Source: Sipunculus nudus (Eukaryota; Annelida; Sipuncula; Golfingiida; Sipunculidae). From it: 64,000 nt of DNA. The stretch covers positions 62,216,370 through 62,280,369 of the forward strand of contig CM049307.1 in the NCBI GenBank assembly GCA_026874595.1. The letters run 5' to 3'. Shown one piece after another: positions 36,301 through 51,300 of this stretch. The notes beneath the pieces were generated by a model. That model did no database searches. It saw only the letters and a list, made by a program, of their open reading frames with translations, and had not been told where the DNA came from. Numbering within the stretch: the stretch's first letter is position 1; each line of letters opens with the position of its first letter. Made by a program: the position numbers and the translations under genes.

Positions 36301-39300
36301 GATTGTGTATATAAATAAATGGCACAAATTGAATACTTGATTAAAACATATTGGTTTTCTCAGTTTGGAACATTCTTAACTTCCAGCTTATATCAGTGTC
36401 GGAAGCAGAAGACTACATATTCCTCAAGGTCAAAGGTAAACACGTCTGGGTAGGGAAGCATAATTAATGATTACCTGGTTTGGAAAAACTTGTTATCAAT
36501 TATTTACTGCAGTTTCATTTTTTTTTATTTATTTTGGTCCTCTTCTAAAGTAAATAAATACATAATTCAGACCACCTTCCCTTTTGTAAACATTTAATTT
36601 AGACCACCTCCCCTTCTGTAAACATTTAATTTAGACCACCTTCCCTTTTGTAAACTTAATTTAGACCACCTTTAATGTTGTAAACATCCATTTCAGTCCT
36701 TCCATATTGAAACCATTATCCTATAGACATTTTCCTACCAATTAGATATTGAATTTTTGCTCATTTGTATCAGAAACATTTACCTGACACCTCTTCATAT
36801 TAAACTATTTATTTAGACAGCTTTCTGAAATAATAAACATTATTTAGACCCCCTTATGCCTATTTTCAAATAATAAATATTATATTATACTTCTTTCCAT
36901 AGGATAATTAACATTTTATTAAGACTTCTTTTCCCAACAATAAAAATATTTATTTTGACCCCTTGCCATGAATTACATACTTAGTAGACTAATTATATAG
37001 TAAACCATTATCTTTTTGTCGATGGTATAAAAGATAAATATCTACACATAAATAACCTACCTTCAACTGACTGGCTGACAAGTTGGCATTAGCACTGCTG
37101 GTGACTAGACCTGACAATTCTTCTACCCGTTTCTCCGCTTCGCTTACTAGAGCCACAAGGCGGACATCTTGAGATCCATTTGACCTTTGGACTGTAGAGA
37201 AAAAAAAATCACAATTATTCTTAATAAAATTTCCTTCTTATAAAAAAACACACAATAAACATCATATTTATACATTCACACTTGTAAGCCTCTAAATATC
37301 ATGAACAACATGGTTTCCTTATGTTTTTCCTTCCCATATTGCTTTATAAAAATTTGTATCCATTAATTTGATCATTCAGCCACGATTTTGTCATTTATTA
37401 TGTGAGCCTTCCCGTACGACTGCCTGACCTACTCCTGCGTGCACTCACAAGGTAAGATTTGGTATTGTGCATGATGGGTACTGTATACACACGGAATAAC
37501 GACTGTTCCCTCTCTCCGGGTTCACCATGTATATACAGATCTATTCTCCTCTGATCGTACACTCATTCAAATTGCAGGTTTCTGGTGTCACAGAGTGCAT
37601 TGTGTGATATGTCAGTGAAAAATCAGCTGGGCATGACGTTTTATTATAAACTCATTTACAAAGGGCCCACGCAGCCCAACAAAGTAACATCATAAAGTAT
37701 AAAAAACCCTTGAGCCTACCAGTGTTTATCTAATTACAAGGCTCATCTAACTTGGCTGGATGTATTATTGGATTATGTTTTCTTTAATACCATTTCTTTT
37801 CAAAGTTTTTTTTCCTAAAAACTGAGTCAGTTTGATACATAATGATTCTTATGTATTAAAAAAAAAACAAATTAGATCTAGTTCTGCCAGTCAGTAAAAA
37901 ATAACTCATTTACAGGAACAAAGCCAACCATTAGGTATAAAGCAACCTACACAAGCCTGTTTGTGCGTCAGCAATTTGCTAGGGGGCAGCCGGCAGCGGC
38001 ATATTGTGTATTACAGGAGACAGCAGTAACGATACTTTAATTAGACCTCAGATGGCTGCAGGCATCCTTCTGATTCAGTCACAATGTGACTGATGTTCAT
38101 GTTCTATTCTACAAACAGACACCTTCAAACAGATACTTGCCTTTAACCATACTGAGAATCTGTTTGTTATCAGAATATTAATAACATAATTCTTCTGATA
38201 TTGGCATCAAGTAATGGTGTAAATGTCATGGTCATATAAGTCATGAACATATGATAATTCCATAATGTATAAAACATATCAATGATATATTATCTTGATT
38301 CCATTTTAATGCATGCTATGATAATCTCTACATGATAATGTATATGTTTGATAATCTCACATCTTTTCATGTTAAAATCCAAGATTTCCCCCCAGTATTG
38401 AACCAATAAGTAAAATCTTGAGAACTCCAACATTTTTTTCTTGATAGTTTGGATTTTGGCCAATGGTTGGCACTGCCTACTAAATTAATATGAAGATAGC
38501 TAGGGACCTGGTGATTAATGATATAAATTTTTAGAAAAAATTGGATCAATATTCCTAGGACTAGCAGGATATGCATTCATCCCCATTCATGTGTGTTCGT
38601 TTGTAAGTTTGTGTGTTTGTTTATAACATAACTTATGCAATCATGAACAGAATCTCTTGACATTTTCAAGGCATTCTGGGAATGGGCTTTTTGAAGAATC
38701 AATAAGATTTGGTGTGGATCTGGCTCATGATCAAGATTCAGGAATGTCATCAAGGAATGTACAGTAACTTATGGATGAACAAACAAGGGAATATGGGCCA
38801 AATAAGTGAATGCAAACAGAGTGTTTGGAGCATCCCACAATAGGAACCCCTACATGGCGGAGGCTTGCATTCCTTAGAATGGGTTTTCAATTTCACTTAT
38901 ATCTGAGGAAACTTAGTATTAAAACATATAATAATGAAATTACTAAAAGGACTAAAATCTCCAATGTCAACTACTTTAAGTCTTGACCTGAGCTGTTCAT
39001 TTCCTGTCACATCTCTTTCGTTTCATCTTTTTCTGCCTGACTGTGCTTTTTTTGTGATGTGTGGGTGTATGTAGGTGTAGCGAGGATAAACTTACAGGAA
39101 GGGTTTTCTCGTGCACCGTGTAACAGCAGCATCCTGGCGAGCGGGATGTTGTTTGTCAGGACGGCCACATCCAGCGGTGTCAGTTCTTCCTGGTTTATGC
39201 TGTCAACAACAAAGGGATACTGTCAGGTGTCTTATGATAATAATCATGTTAATAATTATGTTAATTAAGCATCATTATCAATATATAATACAGTAAAACC

Positions 39301-42300
39301 ACAATACCCAGACCACAAGGAATGTGGTCATATTATTAACAGTGATTTTTAGTGAACAATGTCATCGTATACCCGGCCTGTGACCATCAGATTGGGGGAG
39401 GGGGTGTGGGTGGGTGTGCTACTAATAGTACTGTAGAATAGAATGGTCATTACGTTGGGATATAATATTTGTAAAATGATATCTGGATATACATATTTCA
39501 GTATGTATGTGAATATACATCCAAATATACTGATAAAACCAATACATTTTGATTCAAAAATCACAAAAAAAATTAACATATAAAGCAAAATATTTTCATA
39601 TGTCATAAAATTAAGGTACACATATTGAAAGTATTTTTAATTTATTAAAACTATTATTTTTAAAGCTATTAAATTTAATATTTAGAGCCATAGGGAAAAA
39701 ATCACTTATTAGATAATACAGCTCATATATTAAGCCAAGGATAATATAAAACATAACATGCTAGTCAGACACCACTGATGCAAGTTAAACAAGTTTACCT
39801 TTGTGTCCACTCTACTGTGGACTGGTCAAGATCAGAAGTGCTAGCTCTGCGTATCGAGCATCGTAGACGCCTTAAGATGTTAGAACTGCTGACAGCATGG
39901 GATAACTTGTGCTTGCACTGCTTGCAGCTAGCAGACATTCTGCCTGGCTTCATTTGGAACTCCAGCCAAAGCAATTAATATACCTCGCAGGTTTCCTCCG
40001 ATAACGAACTAACTGATCAGAGCAGGTAGCAGCCACGTTGGGCTGTAGCAACACTGTTTGACTGCATGTGACCAGTGTGGCTGGGCTTTTATATCTGTGA
40101 TGTCACTGACAATCATAACACTACACCTGCGTGCAGCCTGACGTCACAGGCTCATAGCCACCGCTACAGAAATGTGGTTAGGCCTGTTTGTCTGCCTGTC
40201 AATTACCCTGCTACTGAGGACTTTACGGGGATTGGTGCAGGGCTGCCAGCAGAAGGCGGGGCTGAGTGTTTGCGGTTACTTTTCAAAACAGTGAATTAAT
40301 CCTATAACTTGCTACGCTACCCAAACAGAAACTGGTGCAATCTGGATAGCGCCACTCACTAATATCGTTATCCCCTACAATGTATACAGCTAGTTATTTT
40401 CGATCAAACTCCTGCCTTGCGTCAGCAGGTGTTACAATTTTGAGTCATGTTTACCAGAAAAAGTGACAGTAAAAATTTGAGAAAAACAAAGATAAGGAAA
40501 CTGAACTCATTTCACTCTGTTGGGGGCATTCGATTAGAGATATATGGATAAAACAATGAAAAATAAAATAACAAAATGAATAAAGCCTTCTGGGAAAGAT
40601 AAGATATTTGACAGATGATATATCCTGCATGGTACGATTGATATTTATCTCACGGCTGATATTTGGTAAAATCTCTTAAGCAATCTACCGCAAATTAAAT
40701 TATAAACACTGAGTCATTTATTGTTTGGGGGACAAAGTTAGGGTTTGAAGGAGTACACCAAATTCCTCACATTAATTTCCAAGAAAATGTGTTTCTGAAG
40801 TTTTCATGTTTGTTTTAAGTGTGCAGATTTTAGACCATCCTACCTGGTGTAAGATTTGTCACCGGGAAGTTAGGCTGGCGTTGGGGTATTCATTTTTTCA
40901 ATGTTTACTAGAAATCTGATACTTGTTTGTTTGCCATAGACATTTTCATAAAAAAACAACTAGATTCAAGGTGAATCAATAAGATAAAGAAAAACTGCTT
41001 TCCCAAATGACAGAAATTTCACGCATGAATTGAAAACCCTATGCATAAACAACTGGATGGTACAAAGTTTTTATGAAATCCAAGGAGACAGTGATGATAA
41101 TATGGGAATAGTAATAAAAACACAAGTGACACCATCAGGGAAGGCATAGTTTGTGAAACCTTTTTTAATAAATGGATATTGTGCATCAAGCAAAGACACT
41201 CATAAGGGAGTCAGAACTGTTTCACTGATGAGCAATGTTTCATTTTTTTTTAGTTTTTTTTTGTAGAAAATTTTGATCTTTGATCCTTTGATATGTACAT
41301 ACTCTATATACTGAGGACATACTATACATGCTGGTATACAGAAAGTTTTCTGATGTTTGTTGATTTTATCTAGATTTTAAAATGTTTTACTGAATTTCCA
41401 AACATCTGACTTAAAATCATTTATTCAACATATATGTGACAACTACAAATTATCTCATGCCATAAAGTTAAAACATAGTTAAAACTCCCTTGAAGTGTTT
41501 TTATCTGGGATGTGATTTCCTTAAATAATGTTTTTTTTGGGGGAGAAAGGGGATTTTAGGTTTTACATGTTCATAAATAATTTTAAAAAAAAATTTTAAC
41601 CTAATAGGCACAAAAATAAAAATATACATTTTAGAACATATGTTTACAACTTCATGTAGAGTAAAAGGAATATTTTGAATCATAAATTCATGGTAAGAAT
41701 ATACAGAGTAACACTTTCTTTTTAATCTTTATAATTCAACTAAATTTTGGAAATTCAAAAGTTTTCATAAACCACATTATAGAGCATAGTTTAACTTTTA
41801 TGATTTGTGTCAAGAGGTCTCAGAGCAATAACTTTAAGTAAACCTGACACCACGTGTAAGAAATAGTTCTGAGAACTTAATTCTCCTTACTAGATATTTC
41901 AAATGTAATATCAGACCAGTTGCAACATAAAATCATTATATTGCATTTAGAGCACAACACTGCTGCACTTACTTTGTGCTAACTGTAGTTAAACATATAT
42001 ATATATATTGTGTGTGTGTATATTTGTTTCCATCGGATGAAAAAGATTGTTGAGGAGCTAGGTGTGTTTTCATTTACAATGAAAGGTCACCACAGTGGCA
42101 TAATTCAATACTGGCTGAAATTTCCATTATTACCTTTTTTGCAGGCAGTTCTAATAAATTGTCAATTAATTAAGTGATGAACTTTTTGAAGTGTGTTTGT
42201 CGTGTAGTATTGTGCACATTTAATCTCAATAATGACTCTGTTACAGATTTTATTAAGTATGTTATGGAGGGCACAACAGTTGTTTATTAAGCATTTTGAC

Positions 42301-45300
42301 GTCATCAACACAGCCTTTATTACAAAGCAAACATGTTCTTGCTATCCTAAGTTTCCGAGGCGTCAAACATTCAAAACAAGTTCCACCCACAATTTGCTAT
42401 TGGAAAAGCAATAAAACTGTGGTTCAACGCATGCCAAGAATCAAACGCAAGGACGTGCTGCCAGCCATGCTGCTTCGTGCTGTGCTAAGCAGCTCTCTGC
42501 TACCTGGACCAGTCAAAACAGCGCTGGAGTGTGTCAAGTGCTTTCTTAAACATCACAAGTAGGATCCAGCGGTATCCAAGTGTAAGGACATTATTTAGCA
42601 TGATGACGCTTTCCAACTTGTCATGGAATATCCTACTTAAGGATGGGAAAGAGGAAGTAAGAATTAACGAATATTCCTCGTCTATTGCCGTTAATCACTG
42701 AAGAGGAAGCTAAGAGTCATATTTATAGCATTTGCCCAATATTTCTCAGTTTTTGTTCTAGTGTGCTGACATTAAAACAAACATTATATCTAATTTCATA
42801 AGGAAATGGTTTCCATCTTTTTACACTTCCGGGAAAAGTTACTTGCAGATTAACGCAAAAAAATATGTTACAATAAAATGTCATGTCATCTTCTGGACTA
42901 TTTTTTTAATACGTCTGTAAAGTTTCCTTGAGAACCCTTGCATTTTTTCTCTAGGAATATCAAATATTTTCTAATAACTGCGGATTTGAGGGATACAGTA
43001 TCATGCACAGATTTTTGATATGTTGGAACAAACGGCTTTCAAATAACTCTTGTGGGCTGAATGCCAACTGAAAATCAGAAAAAAATGCTTGATAAAAGCT
43101 GCAACCTGAAAAGTTAAACTGCCAGTTTAGGGGCTTGCTTAAGCTGCCGGACTGTACCAGCTGTTTTTTTTTTTTAATATGGTGTTAGCTGTGGACTTAA
43201 ATGAGTATGATGGGGTGGATAGGCCAATCTTTTTCTGGCCTGAACAGGACCATATTGTCCAATATTTGTATAACACACCTTTTCTCCAGTTATACATGTG
43301 AATCTATCTGAATATATTAATGTAGCTCACCTGTTTAAGTCAACCCCTCCATTCTCCAAAATCAGACGGACAGCCTCCAGGTCCTGATGTTCAACAGCAT
43401 CAAACAGTGCTGTAAAACAGCAAAAAAAGTGCTAAAACATTGACAGCATACACTAAAGTGCACAGTACAGGCATACATTGAATAAGAGACAGTAAAGACT
43501 CCAAAGACTGTACCTCCTCCGCTCAAAACTGGTAAATAAGAGCATTTTTTATACATTCTAAGAATAGACCTGTTCCATTTCACTAGCAACACTGGAGATA
43601 TCTAACATGTATGATCTGTCAGGGGGGATCCAGGATTTAGGAAAAAGGGGGGGTCCAACCCAGGAGGACTAAAGAAAACCCTAAAAAAAGTCCTCATGTC
43701 TGGAGAAGGGGGGGTCCAAGCCGCAAAATTTTGTCTGAAGCCCTTAAAAAACGTTGTTTCTGATGAGAAAGGGGGGGTCCGGACCCCCTGGACCCTCCCC
43801 CCCCTGAATCCGCTTCTGTCTGTGGTTGATCTTGCATACAAATGCATGGCAGTCCACAGCAAATGTGGTTGTGTTTCTGGCTGTGATGCAGTGACATAAC
43901 ATGTAGCATCCTTGACAACCGTGAGAACCTGAACAAAACAGGGTTCAACCTGGAAAAGTTTTATGTTTTGAACATATTTATCTATCAATCCATGCCACAT
44001 ATGTCAACAAATAATAATGTTAATTCCTTTATTTTTGGTCATATTACAAATATATGTAGTTATCTAGCTATAATAAAGTTGCAATCTGCTTAGTATTTAT
44101 AAATATTAGACATCTGAATACAATAAATCATCATCCCGCCTGTCTGTTTACATATGGGTCAGATGATTGAAACTCTGCAGACCTGAACCCTGCTCAAACA
44201 TGCGCAGTGCCAATACCAACTGTTTATCAAACTGCCTTCATGATGAAGTACATATAACCTAAAATAACTTATACTCAAAATCAGGTTATACAACCCAATA
44301 GCAGCTGATTTTACATAAAAGCTGGAGTTGTGGTTTAGATATTTCAAACATAAACTGAAAGAAATCACAGAATGAGTTTTTATGAATCAATCAAGCACCT
44401 TTGCTTTTCTCTACATGAGGGCCATAAAAAGTGTAAGTTTTATATAAAACTGCTAATCCTAGGCCTAAAAGAATTTGCTGATTCAACAATTCTGGTAATC
44501 TTTGGTGTTAAAAGTGTTCAGGCACGTGATGTCAGATTATAAGAAAAGGATTTAACCTAATTTATTTCCTCTAAAGCTTTTTTAAATTTTTCTTGGACAT
44601 AAATATACACTGCCTCTGATATGATGCTTTCGATGTTAACTCAAATCTGCTTGAAGGAAATAAAGCATTTAATACTCTGTTGATTAAGAGAGGTCAGGAC
44701 ACTGACTGCTGGTCAAGCATGGTCAATGCCCTGTGGCAGTTCCTGGAAGATCTGCTGCTTTGCCAGATCAATGACCTGTCTTCCTGGCTGTTCAATATGA
44801 ACTCATCTGTTTGACCACAGGGAACTTTCTCTCTTATAAAACCCAGCTAAAACCAACTCATGGGTGGCAAACTTATTAAGATTAACTTCATAGTAATTTG
44901 CTGCTAATAAATTTTATCATTTTCTTACAACTTAAGAAGAGTTTGCTTTTTATATGGTACCAGAGTTTTTGTAAAGACATTTGATTCTGCATTTGAATAA
45001 TGATTTTAATCTTCCAAAAAAACTCCTGATTTTTTTTCAAAGGTATCATAATTGGTTGCATGTAATTGAAATGGTATGGATTTGTTGTGAATAATTATGT
45101 AATCAGTTGGTTGCCACAATGTATTGGTACAAAAAAATATTCATGAAGAATCTATGGGCTCTTTAATACAAAAACAATATCTGATGGTCAAAATGTGATT
45201 TTAGTGTTAGTGATAAATCAGAGTTAACAAGGAAGGGTTCTCTTTCACAATTTAAGCCTTTTGCAAGTATTCATGAATCTGAATATATAAAGTCAACCAT

Positions 45301-48300
45301 AGTATCAACAAGGTTTTCATAATTACATCTGAGCATTAATTGCTTCCGTAGAGCAAGATGACAGCCTGAATCACACAATGATGTATCAAGAAGAAGAACA
45401 TGAATAAAGGTCTCCCTTTCCTCTAGGACTCTGGAGCTATTACTGTTCATGCTGATAATAATCAACATCCTGAATCAATGGTCAATGACATCAGATATAT
45501 AAGATCCTTACCATGGTCAGATCAATGACCATGCACCGCTAGACAGTTTTAAATTAACTCTATACAAATAAGCCATAGGGGTTGGTTGGCTGGTTATCGA
45601 TCTCATTAATTCCTCATCTGGAGGGAAAGTTACTAAGTCTGCACCCATTGAACTACAAAATTTATGATGAACTTTTCTGATAATACAATCTTAGTTGACA
45701 AATATGTTTATTTTATTTTGGTGGTGGACAATGAACAATGAACAAATATGAAAAATAACTAACTATAAATGGATTTAAGTGGGTCACTGTGCTGCTGTTA
45801 CTGAAATTAGCCAAGATGGATGCATACCTTGTGTGTCTTGGTAAACCCTCTTGTCCCTCCGTCTTTCAGGTCGACCATCTCCATAATCTAAGCTAGACTT
45901 GCGTATTTTGGAACCTTAAAACAAAGCAAAAACACAATAAGCTGCAGGCTTGAAAATGTCAGGACAATTAAAACTTCAACATGTAGGGATTTACATGAAT
46001 CCAACATAATTAAATTTCTGTTAACACTTGCCTAGTTCTATTGTAAAGCTTCACACAAACAGGTCCTATATAAACATTTCATTAGAATGTGATCAGGGAG
46101 TTCTGTGAAATTTTATTTGAAAAGCATGTTTGGTTCAAAGTATTTGTGACCAAATAAAATTATTCATATAATTTCTATAAAAATCTGAACAAGAATGTTT
46201 AAAATGAAGACACCCTTGGAAAATATTACATATCTGCAAATTAATGTTACCTTAACCTTGTGGTTTTGTACATATACAATTTTACAGGTTTTATGACTTT
46301 ATTCAATTTTGTTTCTGGAATACACCTAAGGAAACATTGGCATTGCAGCGGTCAGTGACATGTACCATTTGCTCTAGGGTACCTGGATCCACCTGCCAAA
46401 GCGCAGACCACTGAATCCCCAAAACCCAGATTTCCCAGCATGCAGTTCTGGACTTTAATTAATTCACAACATGTATCTCAGTGGTTGGTCAGATTACTCT
46501 ATAATCCTATGATCCTCAGTTCAGGGGTAAAAACACAGGCACTCATGGAAGTTACTGTCACTGACCTCCTCGTGTTAAACTGTAGAACTAAACGACATCA
46601 TTTCTCTTGACACACACTTGACACGTGTCTTTAAGGATTTCAATACTTTAAATTAAATTTCCAGTGACTGAAAAAATTCTGCATAAAAAAAATCATCATT
46701 CACTGTTGTTGATTTCTCATAAACATAGCAATAGGCTCCTTCTGATCAGTGACACCATCTTCATTCCCTGTATCTTTCACCTTCCTGACAGGGGGTTTTG
46801 TTTTGTCACAAGTTTGTTTCTTTCTTTTTTTCTGTTGACACGAGAAGAGGATTAAGCTTGATCATTTTGGATGCAGATGGGGTAAGATACAACTTTTTTC
46901 AAAATATCAGAATGATTATACTGGATAGTTTCTGTCACAGACTAACATAAATATACAACAAACTGACTAAATATTATTAAACATGTTTCATATACATTTT
47001 TGCATCAGGAATTAAGGTCGAATATAAGTTTTGATCCAAAGCAAATGTTCATCCAGAATGTCTTGACCCTATAATAATTATCAAAAATTTACTGTAATAA
47101 CTAACAGTTCAGGAAGGGCAACATTTTTATTCAGGGGTTGAACTTCTGGACAAGCAGACAAGTGTTTACTCCTAAAGATAGATAGCATGGTCTGAATCCC
47201 TGCACAGGCCTTTGGTAATTGTACCAGATACACCTTATCTGTCTGTAGTCATTTTTGAATTCAATATTCAATTTTTTCCACAATTTCACATTCCACAAAA
47301 TACAAGTTTTTCTCTGCATGACTATAACAACATCTGGCATACCATTTGCTTTAAGTCATAAAAAAAATTAATTCGAATTTATCTCAGAAACTAGACATTC
47401 CAATAAGATGTTTAATTACCCCTGGTGCCTTTTAATATCTAGTTTCAAGCTGCATTTACTTGGCATTCATTATACAGTAAGCAACGATATTTTTTGCAAC
47501 ATTTATTTTTATAATTAACAATTTATTCAGTATAGAGTATGCCATTTGTTGTACTGCAGTCCCTTCTACAAATTACCCTTCCAAATTTTTACCATTCCAC
47601 TGCTGCAACCTGCATACAATGTGTTAACTTAACATGGTTATTGTACTAACTTTACACCTTGAGATGTGAGGAGAGACAAGTTTTATTGTCTGGTTTCTCA
47701 ACAATTGAAAATTTCTATAATCTCAAAAAACCTATAACAGCTTGATGTTGATGTCATGCTGACCTCAGCAGCATGGCTAAGGGCAGCAGTTATACCGTGA
47801 CCTAATCATTATACATTCCCAAAGGTTGTTTCTTTACCGCAATTACGAATCACTACCTGACACAGAACGTCGTAAATATGGTTATTATGTTTGTTACATA
47901 TCATATGTCATAATTTTTTAATAAAATTTCTAATAAGTCTTTGTTGTCTATGGTTTATTTCTCTAAGAATAGACATGGGTTTCAATTAATCTCCCACACA
48001 CTGATGTGATAAGGATCTTTTGACTAATTATCTGTTGACAATGTAGTGGGTGTGTAATTTCAATTAGAAAGGCAACATTATGATCAGGTTTTGTTTTTTA
48101 CCAAATTGAATCAAGCAATTCAACTGCGTAATGCAAAGGGAAACATCTGCCAATAAGGAGTATACCTTTAAGCTGATTAAAAACCACAATTCTAGCAGTG
48201 TCACAAACTAACACTGACATATTATGGGTTGTTTCATTCCGTAAAAAAAAAACAAAGATGAGGGGAAACAAAAGTAATTTATTCTGCAAATGCGTCCAAT

Positions 48301-51300
48301 ATCCAACGACAGTCTCACTGGATCACACACAAGCAGACAATAACACACAGAATTGTCTCTTCAACTAAACATGGCAATCAGGTTTTTTTCTGGAGAACAG
48401 CGCAAAAATTGCTTATGGCAGTTTCCCACACCTATGACAATCAGATCTATATATACTAGTATACTCGACAAGCTATGACGTTCTTTTACTAGAAACTTCT
48501 GGAATAAACACTGATTCTGGCAGTAAGCAAATCCATCCAGACTGATCCCCCACTGCCTGCGTTTACTTGGTAGGTCTAGCAATGCTTTCTAGAAACATCC
48601 AGCTTTTCCATTAGAGAATAAACAATCTGATAGTTCACTCAATGACACTCTCTCAGCCCTTTACACAACAGTTCTCAAAATATCAAATGTGTCAATAAAT
48701 AAAGCTATTCTGGCCATACATTCATAAATACACGCATGAAAAACATATACATTAACACTAAATGTATCAAGTCTGAATAATTATGTCTCCTCACAATCAC
48801 AAGCTTAATCTAGGCCTTCCTGTAGCTACACCTATATAAATTAAACCCATTCATTACACCCTTTGCAACAGACTAAAAAATGTGTTCACAAAATTAAAGT
48901 TCATTTAAATTTTATTAAAATTTTAGATGTTTTTCTTTTAGCAGCTGACTAAATTGTACAATTTACATACCTGAATATATGTCTACTGTATGTTACATAT
49001 AATATACAGACTCATAATTCATTCCTAAACAGAGGGTGACAAGCTGTCTAAAGAAACATTCAGTAATGCAACATTCAGGTGAATAGAATAGAATGATTAA
49101 ATACATTTACCAAATTTAGGTTCATCATCATTGTAAAGACAACTTGAAACATATGTAAAAGTTCAACAAATAAAGAATAATTAACCTCTGTCCAGCTTTT
49201 TTATGGCTTTTTATGCTGTTTTTTTAAAACAATATTTGTATATTGGATTTGCATGAATACTAAATGAATTTAAACAGGTGCTGAACAAGTTGTGCTTCTA
49301 AGCTTCTTATTTGTGAAATAAAACATAAGGTCACAGCTATTTGACAAAATCTGATGCACTCTATTTCTGAGTCATCGTCATTAAACCTTTTTTTTATATT
49401 TACTAGCTTTCACTTTTAAATAGCAGTTAGCAACTTTTGTCTAATTCCTTGACAGCATTACATTAATCTGAGCTAACTCAGCAATTAACAATTGAAAAAT
49501 TCAGTACAGTAACTAGGAGAATTTGGAAATGGCAAATTTGTCTCTAACACCGAACAGACCACCAAATTACATATGGCCATCCAATCATTTATGCTCCTAT
49601 GCCTTTTGCACCAGATGATCACACCTTTGGCAGTTGTTTTGGTGTCTTATAGGTAATTTTATGATAACTTTATGGTATCAGGGCAAAAAGCAAGAAGAGA
49701 ACAACAAAGCCATAATAAAATAAACCTCCTTTCATCTGGCTCCACTGTACTTTACAGATGCTTTTTTACATGCCTGTGGATCTATTTTGGTTGGCCTGCA
49801 ACACTAAAGGAAAGGACAGGAGGTGGGTTTGAATTCCTTTAGTCATTCAACATGTCTGCTGCCCGTGCTATAGGCACCAATGGGTCGTATCATTTGAGTG
49901 TTTACCTGAGAACTCTTCTGGCCTATCATGAGACATATCAATGATACCCTCATAGCTTGTGATCTTTTTCTATTTAATATACATTAATCTGAGCTAACTC
50001 AGCAATTAACAACTGAAAAATTCAGTACAGTAACTAGGAGAATTTGGAAATGGCAAATTAGTCTCTAACACCGAACAGACCACCAAATTACATATGGCCA
50101 TCCAATCATTTATGCTCCTATGCCTTTTGCACCAGATGATCACACCTTTGGCAGTTGTTTTGGTGTCTTATAGGTAATTTTATGATAACTTTATGGTATC
50201 AGGGCAAAAAGCAAGAAGAGAACAACAAAGCCATAATAAAATAAACCTCCTTTCATCTTGCTCCACTGTACTTTACAGATGCTTTTTTACATGCCTGTGG
50301 ATCTATTTTGGTTGGCCTGCAACACTAAAGGAAAGGACAGGAGGTGGGTTTGAATTCCTTTAGTCATTCAACATGTCTGCTGCCCGTGCTATAGGCACCA
50401 CTGGGTTGTATCATTTGAGTGTTTACCTGAGAACTCTTCTGGCCTATCATGAGACATATCAATGATACCCTCATAGCTTGTGATCTTTTTCTATTTTTAT
50501 CAGGTTATTATCTTTATTTTTGTTCAGGACATCCTTCTTACTTTTATCTTTGTGCCTGGTATTCAGATATACTTACCTTTTTGTTAGAATTGATACCATT
50601 TTTTGTTTAGTTTGCAATAGTGTGAATGAACAATAGGTCTTCCCTGTTCATAAAAGTTCTTATAACCCCTCTGAGATGGATGTACCAGCTGATATCTTTA
50701 CACTCACCTATGTTCGTAAATATGTATCAAATAAATATAATTTTTTTTTTAAATATTTTTTTCTCCATGTTTTAATGCTGACTTATCTTATTCTTAAGCT
50801 TGTAGTATATAAATAAAGATGTATTTGTGTATTAAATATAGAATATAAATAAACCGTGGTTAACACAAAGATTTCAAATTTGTAAATTTCATGAAAAGTT
50901 TATAATCGCGAAAATAAAGCCTTCATTAATAAGAAGCCTAATCTTCACACAGTTATTTATACTGTAGTCTGACATGCATCTCATAAAGCTATCCATGCCT
51001 GCCTTGTCACTGGTCCAAAACTGATATCCTAAACCATGTCAGATCTTTAATGATCACTGCTGCCAATAATGAACATGAATTTGGGTTTTGTCAATATTTT
51101 AAGATACTGCAAGCATATTTGATAGTTTACATTACTGGTAATAGATATATTCTGTATAAGTTTTTGTACAGAGTGATGAAGAAATGGAACCCTAGAAAAT
51201 CAATGAAAATGTTAAAATTGTGAATAACACTGAAATGTGAAAAACGCTAAAAATTTAACCCTGTAAATATGAAGGCATACAACAGTATTTGAGTGTATCT

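Noticed and set aside
48361-48582. 73-codon minus-strand ORF as a further alternative first exon
   Set aside because: The only donor (CCAAGTAAACG) leaves a few codons and no promoter-like motif was seen; not supported.
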